Below, piece after piece: positions 1 to 13,100 of a stretch of 64,000 nucleotides of DNA. Source of the stretch: Pisolithus tinctorius (taxonomy: Eukaryota > Basidiomycota > Agaricomycetes > Boletales > Pisolithaceae); assembly GCA_024663395.1 (NCBI GenBank), contig JANFAH010000020.1:1054001-1118000 (forward strand), read 5' to 3'. The position numbers and the translations under genes are program-made. The first letter of the stretch is position 1. The number at the start of each line of letters is the position of its first letter. The notes beneath the pieces were generated by a model. The model ran no database searches. It saw only the letters and a program-made list of their open reading frames with translations, and was not told the DNA's origin.

Positions 1-1075
1 CATGAGCTCAAGGCCAGTGATGTTGAATGAATACTTACTAGTGGTTGCCTCTGCTGCACATATCGCTGCTCTAAGTTGGCAATCTCTGTTTCCTTCTCTG
101 CCTGAGTGTATCTGAATATGCGGAAGGGAAACAAATCTCGACATTGACTTACCCTAAGACTCGCCTCAGCCTTGTTCATTTTCTCAGAAAATGCCTTGTC
201 ACATTCCTTCAGCTTCTCAGCAAACTTGAGGTCGCATTCCTTCAAAGCTTCAGCGAGCTTCATTTGAGATAACGCTGGCAACTTTGCGAGTTGTGCCTCC
301 ATATGGACCTGGGTTCTGCTAAGCGCTCTCTGCTCAAATTACCAGAATAAATTTTTACCTTCATCTCATTGCAGATACTTTCGATATTGGTTCTACACTG
401 ATTGATGGTTGCTTCATGCTGACTCTGAATGCATGCCTGAGTGTTGCTATGTTCCTGTATATATTCCTAGCAAAGAGAGTGACCTACACATTTGCATGAG
501 AACATAAGATTTACTCACTTCTTCACAGCGTTCCATAATTCCTTGCAATTCCATCACTTTCCTTTTCTGATTCTTGATCTCCACACATGCCATCTGATAG
601 CAGTCATCGATGTTGTGGAGCACTGCCTCTTGCTAGGTGGATTGGGACAGGCATTGGTGGATCACCAGAGGCAAGTCGTCAGAGGCAGGTCATTGGAGGC
701 TGATCATCGGAGGCAGGTCATCAGTGGCAGATCCATTCATGTACATACCACATGTTACACACCTCTTTCAGCTGACGGACATGTCCTCTCAGTTGGTTAA
801 TGACTCTGTGCTTTTCATATAGATCCCAGCACAATTTGTGTGAGTAGTCGACCTCTTCATGATGACATTTATCTTGGGTGTTAGAGCCCTGGGATATACC
901 TTTGAGTGAATTCCTAAAATGTGCAGAAAATAGAAGAGTGCAACCTCAGGTTCTTGGGAGCGCCATGTACCAGGAACAGACATGAGTTCTAGCAATTTCA
1001 GGCAGGGCATAATTGCACAAGTCTCAGGCGCAGTTTCAGGTGGTTCCGACCACCGCTGACTTGACACGATGGACT
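1..1075 (-). CDS. coiled-coil protein, 3' part off the left edge
   Basis: Reading the minus strand, a chain of short exons encodes strongly heptad-like, Glu/Lys/Gln-rich peptide. An exon after acceptor CATTTTAG near 919 gives NSLKGISQGSNTQDK then YEKHRVINQLRGHVRQLKE. An exon near 530-606 gives YQMACVEIKNQKRKVMELQG, one near 360-465 gives EYIQEHSNTQACIQSQHE, and one near 170-310 gives LAKLPALSQMKLAEALKE and KLKECDKAFSEKMNKAEASL. The last visible exon (about 55-120) gives YTQAEKETEIANLEQRYVQQ, and the gene then runs off the window. No catalytic domain is seen. The first exon is uncertain: an upstream open stretch to about 1067 may be included. The gene lies in a transposon-rich block and could be element cargo. 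Function unknown; the exon chain is convincing, the ends are not. Confidence 0.6.
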
Positions 1076-1100
1076 TGTACTGGGTATCTAAAGAATGGTG

Positions 1101-2634
1101 TCTTCAATAGTGTACCTTGCTGCTGCAAGTGCACTGAACCCACCTACCTTTGTCAAAGAGACTGTCATCTTGCTGGATGGTCTGTGTATCTTCTGGTATG
1201 AAGGAGGCCGTGCAGGAATGGGACACTGGTGTGACCTGGCACGTCTTGTAAGGAAGGCTCCCAGGGAATATTATGTCTGTGTTGTCAGTCATCAACCTTG
1301 CTTATTTGGCAAGAAAGGCTCCCGCAAGGAAAATGTTTTATACATGGAGGCTGGTCATCAATTAATGCATACCAAATGCATAGTGTTGTCAAGGAAATTT
1401 TTCATGTCTTTTTGTGAAATTACCTTTCTTTTTGTTGATGGCCTACTTGTGATCAGCTCCAGCCCTCCTAACTGCACTTGTTATTGTATCAATTATCCTG
1501 GACGAATCTAGCAGTGCATGTGGGAGCATGCTTTAAACCCTTGTGCAATGTAGTCGCCTGGTAGGATCGCCACTCTCTCTTGTTTTCTGGTCAAGTGGTG
1601 CAGGTCTCCACTCCACTCGTCCCCCAGTTGCCTGGTAGGATCGCCACTTTCTCTTATTCTCATCAAGGTGCAGGTCACCACTCTACTCCTCCCTCTTGTT
1701 AGCATTCCATTTTCATATCTTCCTCCTGTGATGGTAAACACGTGTGTTTATGTTTTTCCATCATCCTCTGTAAGCACCCACCTGTCATCTGCCCAGCTCC
1801 ATATCTAAATATCCTCAGGCTCCTGAATTTCGTCTGCGGTGCAGACTATACTCAACCTCCTGTGACAGGCCCCAGCAGGTCATGATGCTGACATGCTGCA
1901 CTGGCACATCTTGGGCTTCGCTTTGCTTCCTGTTTGTGGAGACCATGCTTCAAGAGGCAGCGCTCCAACCCTATGTTCATAACTGTCAAGTGACTGTGCA
2001 CAAAGGGAGAAGTACTTACCATTACTGCGTGTTCTTCAAATGACACTGCCATCTCCAGGAAAACACCATCCTGAGTAAGGTTGATGATCCATTTCGTGGC
2101 GATGTCGTTGTGATGAGGCTGGGGACTCATACTCATTCCGTTGTAAACATGCATGCAAGGGATGCTGCAATTGCCGACTACATCATATCATGGTCAGCGA
2201 AACAGCTTGATATTCTATCAGTTACTGAAGCTTATGCAGGGTTGCTGAACGCATAAACTGCCACAGATCCAAGCCTCCATGCTTCATTAGCCTTGTGAAG
2301 TCTTTGCATAGCTATACCCATTATAACTTGCAGTCATCTCGTTAGCCTTGTGAAGTTTTGCTTTGTAACTTGCAGTCGTCTCATTCCTGCACAATGTAGA
2401 TACCATGTTACGATCTACACAACACGTGAGCACAGAATGTCCGCTGTTCCCCTTACCTCGATGTCATAGAATGGACAGGAAAAAAAAAAGATAGGAAAAA
2501 AAAGGGCAGTCTCAATTGTTGAGCGACATGCTACAACAGTGGATGGGTATGGTAACCATGATAATGCACTATAGCCTCCTTACTTCTGTTTGTATGCTGA
2601 GAGTACTGCCAGAGGGGATGCAATTGAGATTAGC
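1101..2634. other. no confident gene
   Basis: Nothing firm can be assigned. A minus-strand open stretch at 1852-2154 reads MSMSPQPHHNDIATKW and INLTQDGVFLEMAVSFEE, which looks protein-like and may be an exon of a neighbouring minus gene. Imperfect repeats of a 'ctggtaggatcgccactctct' type motif occur near 1557 and 1631. Two oligo-A tracts lie at about 2480-2510. Confidence 0.4.
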
Positions 2635-3493
2635 TTACTGATTCCATTGCAGACCTGGTCTCCCGCTTAGTCTTCCCTGCCGCCATCTCTACCTCTTGGC
2701 GCCTTGCACGACTAGATGTATATTTCAGGTGCATCATTATCATGTCGCTGACAGGCCAGGCATTGGCATAGTTATCAAGATATGGGAATGCAGCCACAGC
2801 CTAAGGATACATTAGTGATTCTATCTCCTGGCTTCAATCAAGACTTACCTTGTTGCATACAAGTCTGAGAAGTGTCGGATTTTGCGCAGATGCACACTTT
2901 GTGACGTCCAGGTGTTCATCGATGAGGTGGAAAATAAGTTTCTACTCTCACACATTTCAGATGGGACACTCAGAAGTATAAGTTCGACATACCTTGAACT
3001 TCACATATGTCTTACGGTTCCAATCAAGAGCAATTTCAAGTGTGTACCCTCCACATCCAGGATGTCCAGGCTCCCCAGTAGGCTTGGGGATCTTTGAGTC
3101 ATCCGAGAGCATGCTTGATGTGCAATCACTGTCAGAGGATTCAACAGACTCAGCAGCCAAGTCCTCTTCTGAGGATGGCATAGTAGATGATGCTCGTTGG
3201 ATGATGGGTCTCTTTGAATACAGGGAAGTTCTGTGTTTAGTTGACTTGGGCTTTTGTGCAAGACGGAACTCTGGGGCAGGTGTAGATCTATGGGAGTTGG
3301 GCAATTCTTCAGACTTGATGACCCACCTTGTGTCCAAACCAGCTGGAGCAAGAACTTCATCAGCAAGCAGTGTCGTAGGGCGGCATGGACTGCCAAATAA
3401 CTCGATTTGATCTGTTAGCATGGAGGGTAAAGGTGGAGGAACAGTGGAATCATCGCTGAAGAAAGGTGATACTGGCTTGGCTGTGGTAGGCAT
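2635..3493 (-). CDS. Agaricomycete family protein with GEPGxPGxGGYTLE motif
   Basis: The first exon (3493 to about 2957) starts MPTTAKPVSPFF. It has a Ser/Thr/Pro-rich, acidic N-terminal half and then the motif IPKPTGEPGHPGCGGYTLEI followed by LDWNRKTYVKFKV. After an intron, FHLIDEHLDVTKCASAQNPT and LLRLVCNK follow. A third exon gives AVAAFPYLDNYANAWPVSDM then MIMMHLKYTSSRARRQEVEM and a basic tail, ending at TAA 2637-2635. From memory this is a recurrent Agaricomycete family, often multicopy and found among mobile elements. Its biochemical role is unknown to me. No stop or frameshift is visible, so this copy may be intact. The 3' end could be spliced further, because a GTAAGC lies just at the stop. 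Confidence 0.65.
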
Positions 3494-3842
3494 TTCTGCT
3501 TAGCTTGAGCAACGAGATGCTCGATGGAGATTTATGATCCTGGAATGCAGAGAGGCATTGCAGCATCATGAAGTGGAAAACAAAACAAGAGCTGCAATAA
3601 CACAGCACATGGCAATTGGCAACTATGACAGCAGTACAACAGCAGTACACAATTATGCAATTATACAATAGCATCAATTATTGAGCTGGGCTTGACACCA
3701 TGGTATCACACCACAATAGTGGTATTGTCCAACAGGGTTGCAAAGGACCAGGGTGGCCCTTTTTTGGGTTCCCTAGCACATACATTTATCCACTATTTAT
3801 GCGCGATGTGAGTGGGCAAAGAAATCACCAGAATTTCAAACC

Positions 3843-5359
3843 ATGTACGCATTGCAATCGCTATTCTCCCCTTCACCATCCTTAAAGCAGCATTACCAAA
3901 AAGTCGCTTCTTTCAAGAGCACAGGATCTGTGCATGCACTTGCCATATCCATTGATGGGCAAGTTCTTGCTGCTGGCAGTAGGTTTGTACCATGTACTGA
4001 GACTCATACTAATGACATCTAGGTACTGAGGGAGTTAAGCTCTGGAACCTCAAAACTCGGAAGGAGCTGACTTCAGTGACACACTTGGAGTCCCGTGGCA
4101 TTGTAAGTTGTGCTATTTGGATGAAAGCGAAGCATGTGCCTGCTGAAACTCTGTGCTATGGCACTGGTTTGGGATACCTTGTATTCATGAGATCCAACAC
4201 TCTTGATGTAAGACACTTCTCTCAATGCAAAAAATCATCTAATCTGAGATATGTAGAAGCAGTTTCAGGAGATTTGTGCCAGGCAGTTAGGCTCAGGATT
4301 TGAAATTACCTGTGTTGCATGGGACACATTGACCACTGATTCAACTTGCCGTGTTGCCATCGGAACCCGAGACAATATTGTTCAGGTTCTTTCACTGAGT
4401 ATGAGCTCACAGCTTCAGCTGGTGTTTGCAGTTTGTCTCGATAGTACTGTTCCGAAGTCTATTGCCTTTGGCAAGAATGGAAGCATCTATGTCTTTGGCT
4501 TGTATGATGGGAATGTGTAAGTGCTTTGTCCCATGTTGGAGTGTGACTCATGAGGTCTGTAGTGTCAAGATGGACAGAAATGATGGAAAAGTGATCACTG
4601 AACATCACTGTCAATCAGTAATGTAGGACCAACCATATCTAATTTATGCCCTGCTCATCTTTCAATAGCAGATCTGCTGCTGTCCATTTGAAAAAGGGGC
4701 TATTCATGATCGACAATGCAATGAATGGGTTCACTATGTATCATCTGGATGGCACATGGTCCATCAGGATGTTCTTGACTGACCTGCCACCTAGTTTAGC
4801 CATTCCAAAACAAGTGGGATTTGGAGAAGATGCCAAAGTTGTCATCGGGGGTAGCGATAGTGGATGTGTATACATATTCGACAGGAAAACAGGTGCAGGC
4901 ATTGAAATGCTCCGTCACACCAGTAGTACTCTCGTACAAACTATTGCAGTCAGTCATCTCTCAACATTATTTTAAAAGCCTTTACTAAAATATGTGCAGG
5001 TGCGAGATATCGGTGGACATTGCATTATCATGTGCACTTCACTAGCTGCCAGTCGCAAGAATACGTCAATTAGTGTATGGGATCACATGTATAACTCATG
5101 GAAAGCTCCCATCTCCAAGCCTTGGACAATTATACCGATTTTATGGGGCCTGACTGGCATTATCATTGTGTTGGCCCTAATTGTGCTAGGAGGACACCTC
5201 CCAATTGCACGTACTAGCATGAGTATGCTACCATACATAAGATATTACATATTGATTCTCGGGAACAGATTGAGCTGGGTGCGTGGACAATGGACCATCT
5301 GTTTGTCCCACGCTGGCCAAATGTATTTACCATTGACCTATCCTGCCTCTTCCATGTAA
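3843..5359 (+). CDS. WD40-like protein with C-terminal membrane helix
   Basis: Exons read 3843-3978, 4023-4207, 4257-4516, then two further exons (about 4564-4620 and 4671-4950) and a last one from about 5000. The N-terminus MYALQSLFSPSPS is followed by VHALAISIDGQVLAAGSTEG and VKLWNLKTRKEL, a typical WD40 blade. ITCVAWDTLTTDSTCRVAIG and SGCVYIFDRKTGAGIEML are later blades. SISVWDHMYN precedes a hydrophobic segment IIPILWGLTGIIIVLALIVL near the C-terminus, a probable single transmembrane helix. It probably forms a beta-propeller anchored to a membrane, but the partner is unknown. I stop at TAA 5359. An in-frame-looking tail with ISEVKQIIGDVQ continues to 5585 and may be a spliced last exon. 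I recall similar proteins as a multicopy Agaricomycete family. No disabling change is seen. Confidence 0.65.
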
Positions 5360-5585
5360 ACCCACATCTGCAGTTCCTTACAGTGGGGAGGGTGACATAG
5401 ACATGCTTCGGGACATCACACAGCAAATCAGTGAGGTCAAGCAAATTATTGGGGATGTACAAGCCAGACACAGCACGACTGGAACTGCCAGCATGAGCGG
5501 GAGCAACAGAGTCATCACTGGGAGCCGGAGGAGGCTTGAACATTGGAAGGAGGGCTATGCCGGAGAATCAGTGATCTATTTGTAA

Positions 5586-7754
5586 ATGTAGGTTGTCATG
5601 TTATATACCCCGGTACTGAAATTTCACCTATCAGCGACCACTGTAACAATGGGGCTTCACTCTGAATGAAGGGTTGAAATCGGATGCATGCACTGATGAC
5701 AGTCCTAGGTTGGCTTCAATGTCATGTGGACCATTGAAATCCGAGCAAGCCATCGTTGAATGTTTGAATTAAGTAGTATAATAAAAAATCACCAGTACTA
5801 GGAAAGCTGCTACAGAGAGGAGTAGGTCTCTGACTACTGTTTCTGTAGCTGACAGGGACACGAAGCTCACCCTAGCTCTGTTCGCCTGGTCGGAAAATTC
5901 AGATGCCTTGCATCGGGCACCTAGGACCCAACAGAACCCATTTTGACATCACGAGAAATTTTCAGGTGTCTACTGGTGCAACTGACAGTCTATGGAACTC
6001 AAGTATGGTACATAGGTACATATACCAACGCCCTCCGGGCTACAGTCATCGCACCTTACAGATTGTCAGCATCAATATTACCAGGACCATCACTATCATC
6101 ATGACAACATTGACCGCCATCATCTCCATCTTTGTGGCCATCGTTGTCATTGCACAGTCGGAACCATATCAAAAGTTCGAAATCTGTCATTGTGGCTGCC
6201 TATAGTGATCACTACTGTCCAGGAGTTGTGAGCACTTACCCCATCTTGACATGTCCATACCATCATCATCCTAGCCCACACCAAGTTATTGTTGTCATCT
6301 CTTCCCTGCTGTGACTCGCTCCCTTGGCATTTCTATGAGAATGTGTTGCTACCAAAAGTAAATGTAATCATGAAATTACCTCTGTGCACTCTGGCACTAC
6401 TTAATGTACTTGTCTATTCAAGATGGATCTTGAGAAAGGTGTCCTTACATGAGCAAATGTGATCGCACTGTCTGTGAGGGGGTAATTTTGGGGCATGAGA
6501 ACGGAACAGTGAATGTTGGGTTTCTTCCCACAGTGCCCTGAAATCGAATCCAGGGAGTGCAAAGCTGAAGGAATTAGGGCACTAGCTGTTCTGGTTCACA
6601 AGATATTTCAATTCTGAGATGCGAGCTGCAAGACAAGGAAGTGGCAGTGTCACACACCAAAGGTGTTGTGGACATGGTTACAGCTGACTCTGCCTAACTC
6701 GTTGACAAGTTGCACACAATGCCCAAGCATGCAGATGAAGACTAAAGGCCTCATGCATAGAAAGACTGTCAGACGTTAACAGTCATCCTTCGCACAAGAA
6801 CGAGTCATCAGTGCTAAAGAGAAAAGAGGAAGCGAGTTAAGCGCACATTAAAGGTTTTTAGCACCCATGTATGGCATTCTGGTTTTCATTGTATCTCCAC
6901 CATTTCCAAAGATATCGACTCCATTCCCACACTCGCTTAAAGTGCTCAGCCCCACGATTCTTCCTTCCAAATTTGGAGAGGATCCTTGCACCCTGTGCAT
7001 TTCTACAGCACTCCATCTATCAGATGCTCATTTCGCTAAGTCCATCAATCATGGCCACCTCTTCATCGGTCATCTCACTTGTCTCGTTTGCCAGAGACAG
7101 TGGCTATGTATATCTGCCAGGTGTTCCCACCAGCTTCTGTCCTGAAGCCCCCTGGTTCATCCCGTCATTGTCAGCCCCATCTCATCCCATGCAGCTTGGT
7201 CAGTGTGTTCTCCTTGTCAGTATGACTTCCAGAAGGACGTTCTTTGGTTGCCTCAGGTCTGTCACTCAGTTAGAAAGGTCTTATGTGGTCATTTCAGTCT
7301 CCCCGGTTGATGAAGCATATGGATCGTTCCTCCCTGCTCCCTGCACCGTCTTTATTCCAGTCTCATCCATCATTCTTCCCACATTGCGACAGCTGCAGTA
7401 TAATCTACTGTCCTCCAGCCTCCCTGATCGCATTCATGATGAGTATGACATGCATCTTGCCTTCTTACTGCAGGATCCAGCAGAAGACATCCCCCCTTCT
7501 CCTCCTCCTCCATCAGAACCCCATCCATGAAGTTTTTGTTAACTTTGCTGAGAGGATGAAAGGGTGGGAGACGCGATCGCATATGCTCTCATTGCCCCAC
7601 AGACCCCCAATGCCCTAGCCCCCTTTGACGCCTGACTCATGCCCTTCAATTCTGGAATTAATACTTCCCTATCTGGAAACACTGTCCATCTGTCATGCCA
7701 TCTTTGGATCTAGAGATGTCTCTGCCAAGATCTAACTTGCATTGCCACCCCCTA
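5586..7754. other. mostly non-coding; possible relict reading frames
   Basis: No gene is convincing. At 6060-6200 a + strand stretch reads ITRTITIIMTTLTAIISIFV, hydrophobic and perhaps a relict membrane segment. A 219-codon + strand open frame (6871-7530) has no recognisable domain and an atypical Ser/Pro/Leu-rich composition, so I do not call it a gene. Confidence 0.4.
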
Positions 7755-7755
7755 A

Positions 7756-8450
7756 TGTGATATCAGTGCACTTACTCAGTTTCTGACTCTATTTGACTCG
7801 TTCTGTGATATTTTGACTATCCTTGACTCATTCATTGCCAATACTTACCAATCTTCTTTGCTTGCTTACTTTTCATTTCTCACTTACTCATCATGATTAC
7901 TCAGTCCTTACTCATTACTTACCAAGTGTTTGTGCCTTGTTTGTCACAAGCTGTGCTCCCCCCACAGTATATAAACCCCCATGTACTTAGCTACCAAAAA
8001 GCAATCAGAAGCCATTCACTCAGCAGTCAGTCAGTTCTTCAGTGCATAACTCGTTGTCAACAGTTGAGGCTCATTCGGAAGAGTCTATCTGTCTCCATTC
8101 ATATCATTGGTAGTTGAGGCTCCATGAAGGGGTCTATCTGCCACCATCCATCATCTGCAGTCTTATCCACACTTAGTCAGCACTCTTGCTTAGTCATCCA
8201 TCCAACTCCTGCATAACTTGTCATTGACTTGCGCCAGGAGCATGTCTTATCAAAGTCTGTCATCCCAAGTCCTTTCAGCTGAACACCTTCACTCTGTTCA
8301 GCATCCCCCATCCAATCATCACTTGCTTATCTACTCCTGCGTAACTTGTCGTTGACTTGTGCTAGGAGCACCTGCCATTGAAGTTTCCTCCTCTTAGGTT
8401 TCTGCACTCCAGGTTCCACGGAGGCACACCACCACTCACTCTACATTTGT
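7756..8450 (+). repeat. LTR-like regulatory stretch (possible solo LTR)
   Basis: The stretch begins TGTGATATCA, is CT-rich, and has a TATATAAA box at 7968-7975. Downstream the sequence is rich in CAGTCAGTCAG-type motifs and short repeated blocks, as in the R/U5 region of fungal Ty3-type LTRs. No second copy, primer-binding site or target-site duplication could be confirmed by eye, so the right boundary and the LTR call are both tentative. Confidence 0.3.
8206..8370 (+). repeat. two 37-bp direct repeats with internal stem
   Basis: Copy 1 (8206-8242) and copy 2 (8334-8370) differ at only 4 of 37 positions, all transitions. Each begins CTCCTG. Copy 1 ends CAGGAG CA, so CTCCTG/CAGGAG can pair as a short stem. 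Copy 2 has TAGGAG and a weakened stem. Confidence 0.7.
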
Positions 8451-8747
8451 CTATTGTGTTGGTTTTGGTTGGTTTTCACCACCTTTCCACACTTTGACTC
8501 ACAGTGGCAATTTCAAGGTTTTTCTCTCACAGCAAACCTTTCCCGAAACAGCTGTAATACAAGTGTTCAAAATGACTTCACTACCCATCTCTCTCTGCCA
8601 GATTGTCTAAGCAAGAATGGTGACCCTGCGGCACACCAAAGTTGAGCGATGCAGTTCGAATTAGGATATGGACAATGGTAAGAACCTGAAAACTGTTGCC
8701 ATCGTCGTCTGATGACTGAGTGTTTAGAATCGTACTAGGAATCTCTG

Positions 8748-9069
8748 TCACTTTCCATTCTCTACCACCAGTTGCAGCAGTGCTGGGTCCTTCCTGAACA
8801 CCTGCATAACGCTCCTCAAACTATCTCCTCCTCTCCAATTGTGCCTGATCTGTTCCATACTCATCATGCACTTGACTGCTGCTTTTGCTGTGACCAAATT
8901 GTTGTCCTTCCATGTATCCAAGGCCAAGATCACAGCAGATAATGTGTTTGTTGAGTTTGGTACCACTGATATACTTCATGCATGTGGGTAGTATTCCACT
9001 CATCAGAATCTGCAGGGCATCCTTTGAAGAGGAGAATGTCAGGTAGGGGTAAGCGGATACCACCACCAC
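8748..9069 (-). CDS. hypothetical minus-strand exon(s)
   Basis: Two overlapping minus-strand open frames look protein-like: KDALQILMSGILPTCMKYIS (from 9069) and then, in the other frame, NTLSAVILALDTWKDNNLVT followed by AKAAVKCMMSMEQIRHNW and SLRSVMQVFRKDPALLQLVV, ending at 8748. A splice between them near 8950 is plausible. No domain is recognised. Codon quality is better than in the flanks, but the gene limits are not known. Confidence 0.3.
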
Positions 9070-10178
9070 CCTCTGGACTGGTATACTTACAACTCATATA
9101 CTTGCTCTTCAGTCATATAGAAGCTCAAGCTATCAATCTGGGAGCCATTGAACGACAAAGGGTAGTGTGTAGTGTCGTACATATAATGTCAATGATTTTG
9201 AAAGAAAATCATACTGCCTCCCTTACATCGGTCACCGCCATGTCCACCACCTATGCCAACATGCTGAGTTTGCAAGGGGGTTATCAGGGCTGGTTTATGC
9301 TACTGACTCATTTCTCCATGCAAAATGGTACCTGTCACACATCACATCCATCCTGCTTGATTACTGCACCAAAACTCGTTCAAACTAGAGGTAAGACAGG
9401 GCCCAGATTGGCATTTGGCATTCTTTGAGGCCACGAACCTCCACTGGAGGTGGAGGATATCTGTGCATGGGGAACTGCTGACAGAGGTTGTGTGCCTTTC
9501 ATGTGGGTCTGCAACAATATCAGCAGGCCATGCGGGATCGAGGGCAGGGGAACACTAGCAGACATTTGTCGGGATGTCACGAGTGGTGAGGTTCCACTGG
9601 TGTACATGCGTTGGGCATTTTGCTGCTCTTTGCAACTGACAGGTTGAGGAACACCTATTCAGTAGGGAGTGATATGTTGGTGATGCCTGGTGAAGTCACC
9701 CACTCTACTTCCTGCTCACTAGTTTCATGTTGTCATTACAATCGTCGCAATCTCTTGTGCACAGATGGCGATGAAACGCTTAATGCAGCTGAAATGCTAC
9801 CAGATCAATTAAGTCCTAAGACGTATCCTACTTGCCAGCCAACGATCCATCACTAGGCTCTGTAATATTAATTGTCAACTGTTTGCCACAATCGTCACAA
9901 TCTTTGTTGTAACTTGTTCCATTTTGGGGTAATAGCCTTGTTCCATCATAGATTCATGACACGGCGCCGCCGCACACAAAGACATGTACGTTGTACAGTG
10001 ATTCCCACTCTTATCCTTGTTCAAAAGTTGCCACCCTGCCACAATATGAGTTGCACAAGCTGGTATTTCGTTGGCCATGCTCACATCCTTTTCATCTCAA
10101 AGCCCCAAGATTACATTGTACGTCGTCCTCAAACATTTGCAGATATCCACTTAGTGTTGATACCACCAGATTGGAGGG
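9070..10178. other. no confident gene; upstream flank of the CACTA transposase
   Basis: Several short open frames exist on both strands and none has a recognisable domain. The stretch ends at the start codon of the transposase and may hold the 5' part and terminal region of that element. No CACTA terminal repeat was identified by eye. Confidence 0.4.
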
Positions 10179-13100
10179 ATGCCTGCCTCCCGCCCTACTC
10201 TCAAACGATGTTTTTGCGAAGAATGCATCGAGAAAGGTGGCACAGACAGCCACAGGAAAGCAAGAGGTGTTCTTATGGAGGCTCATTTTATGCCAGCGCA
10301 CATGAAGTGAGTTCATGAAGAACATGCCACCCAGTACTCACTACCTGTCCAACAGAGCACCATAGATGCCGTAGACTCTGTCGCTGGGCACCTCTTTGCG
10401 CTTACCATTACTGATGATGGTCCGGACCCTGGTACCACTGTCAGTAAACTGTAGCACTCCCACACTGATTTTCAGGCCATGGGTCCAAGCAGCAGCACGA
10501 TAAGCAACCCGCCCAAGGCAATCCCTTTAGATGATCTTGCCAGTAGTCTGAGTCACCTTACCCTTCATTCCCCTGGGCCTTCTGTCGCATCCCCCCCCAA
10601 AGATGCCCTTGAGAGAGAATGGCTCTCGCCTGACTTGCCTGTTACTTCCACTACCCCCACTGTATCTGGTTATTGCAAGTCGTCAAGGAATGGTGATCGT
10701 CACACCATCAGAGCTCTTCAGATCCTTAGCAATATTGAATCTTGAATCCATTGCTGTCAGTGGCTCCTCCTCGATTCATCAGACCTTGGCTCTCTTGATG
10801 TCCAGCATGAACTTGTCGTTCTATGCAAAGCAATTGATCAGGTTACTCGTTCCACAGAGTTGGTGGCTACACGCAAAAAGGCTTTATCTGCATTGTTGGA
10901 TGAGGTCCAATCCCAGGCAAATGAATGGGTGCCTACACCTTTGCCTCGAGATCCAGTTGAGATTGACACAGGCGAGTATCTGGATGTCATGATTTTTACC
11001 ATTGCTGATGTTTGATTGTACAGGGAAGCAGTACTCACCACCAATCGAGCGAATGGATGTGATCACCCAAGTTGCACTATTGCTAGGAGTCGTGTGCAGT
11101 ATAATTTTTGGTGTTGGCACTCCGGGTGCTAACTTTATTATGAACGGACTTTCCCTCTTGCTATACCTTGCCTTTCAGAAGCCGGATGGGACACTGAGTC
11201 ATTCGCATGAGACTGTGCTGAAGCAAATACTGTCGACCATCAGTGGCGTCTTGTCCAGGTTCCACCTCGCAGCCAAGACAGTGATGTATGCTGTCTGCAG
11301 CTGCCATTGCCTCTATGCTCCCACCTTTTCACTCGGATCGGATGTCCCCACTTATCCTTCCTTCTGCACTCATTTCCCTTCACCAGAGAACCAATGTGGC
11401 GAGTTGTTACTCAATACATGAGCTGAGGGGAATCCTTACCTGAAGAAAGTGTTTGTCTACCATGACTTCAAAGACTACCTCACAACACTACTGTCTCGAC
11501 CAGATACTGAGGCAGTGATGGACTCTGCGTGTGATGATTTACATGCCTCATCCTCGCAACCACACTTTGTGAAGAACCCATTTGAAGCCCAGTTCCTTTG
11601 AGAGTTCCATGGTCCTGTGCCTGGGAAGCATTTTGTTGATCGTGGAGATGAAGGTCAATATGCGTTTGCACTTCATGTGGATTTCTTCAACCCTGGAGGT
11701 ATGAGTGTACAGGGACCAAGTGTGTCGTCTGGGATCATTTCGATGGCATGTCTCAATCTGCCTTTGGATGTGAGGTACAAGCCAGAAAATCTTTATCTTG
11801 CTGGCATTATTCCAGGCCCCAAACAACTGTCACTCGAAAATCTTAATCATTATATACGACCACTGATGAATGACCTAGTTGCTGCTTGGGATTCTGGTAT
11901 TCGCTTTTTGAGAATGGCAAATCATCCTGGCGGACAAGTTACACGCAGTGCCATTGCCCTTGTTGTCTGTGATCTCCCTGCCTCTCGCCACCTTGCTGCT
12001 TTCGCTGGAATTGGGAGTCACTTCTTCTGCACTGTTTGCAGCTGCTACCACAAGACAAATTACAGTCAGACAGACTTCAACAACTGGATGGTGTGTGACA
12101 AAGACAAGCTCCGCCAATATGCAGAGCAATGGAGGGATGCACATATGTCTTCCACATGCGACAGGATATTCAAGGAATATGGTGTTCACTACTCAGAACT
12201 GTGGTGTTTGCCATATTGGGACCCCACTCACCAACTCATCATAGATTTGATGCATTGTATACTTGAGGGCCTTGTTCAACATCATGTGCACAGTCTACTT
12301 GGGTTAACCACAGAGACTTCTTCCGCTGCGCACTCCGTAATTCCTGCATTTCACTATGAGTTCAAGTGGGTCATCCCTGGTACCCCCGAGGTGCTGTCTA
12401 TGACAACGAAGGAGATCACACAAGTCTTGGCACTTCACAAGCTTCTTGTTTCACCGGTCCCATCATATGATGACAACACAGCTGTCGAGTCCTTCATGAC
12501 TGACTTGCAGGAGTCGCTAGTCCACAAAAATGCTCGCCCTCTGAAATTTGTTTGCCAGAGCTTAGGGTGTGTTCCCTCAAAGAGTGGTAAAGTTCTCAAA
12601 GCTGATTATGCCAAGGCGCTTGTTGCTTGGGTAAGTTGTTCCTGATCTTACTACATGTCCTGCAGCTAATGCGATGTATACTCAGCAGCTGCAGATGCCC
12701 TTGTCTGCGTTACAGCAGCGACCCAGCAAGTTTGCCAAGTCAGACATGTTGAATCAAGTTTGCAAAGTTATTCATGATGTCGTGACACCGTCATGGTTAG
12801 GCTCTGTTCCCAGCAATTTTGGCGATGTGTCCACTGGCACTATCAAGGCAGATGAATGGTGCTCACTGATCACGATGTATCTTCCCCTAGCGTTGATCAA
12901 TCTTTGGGGTACAAGTAACGACTGTTCCAATGATGGCACAGACCTTAAGGCTGTTCTTGATCACACAGTGGATCTCGTTTCTGCCATCAATCTTGCCTGC
13001 ACTCGGACCATGAGTACTTCACGAGCTTCTGCATATCGTGCCTATATTGCCAGCTATGTTGGAAAGCTGAAGGAACTCTATCCTACACTTGATGCACAAC

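Noticed and set aside
1557..1700. CRISPR-like or satellite array from the 'ctggtaggatcgccact' repeats
   Set aside because: Only two imperfect copies occur and the spacing is irregular; this is a eukaryotic sequence and there is no array.
6871..7530. 219-codon plus-strand open frame
   Set aside because: Ser/Pro/Leu-rich low-quality translation with no domain, intron pattern or family resemblance; it lies in a pyrimidine-rich non-coding stretch.
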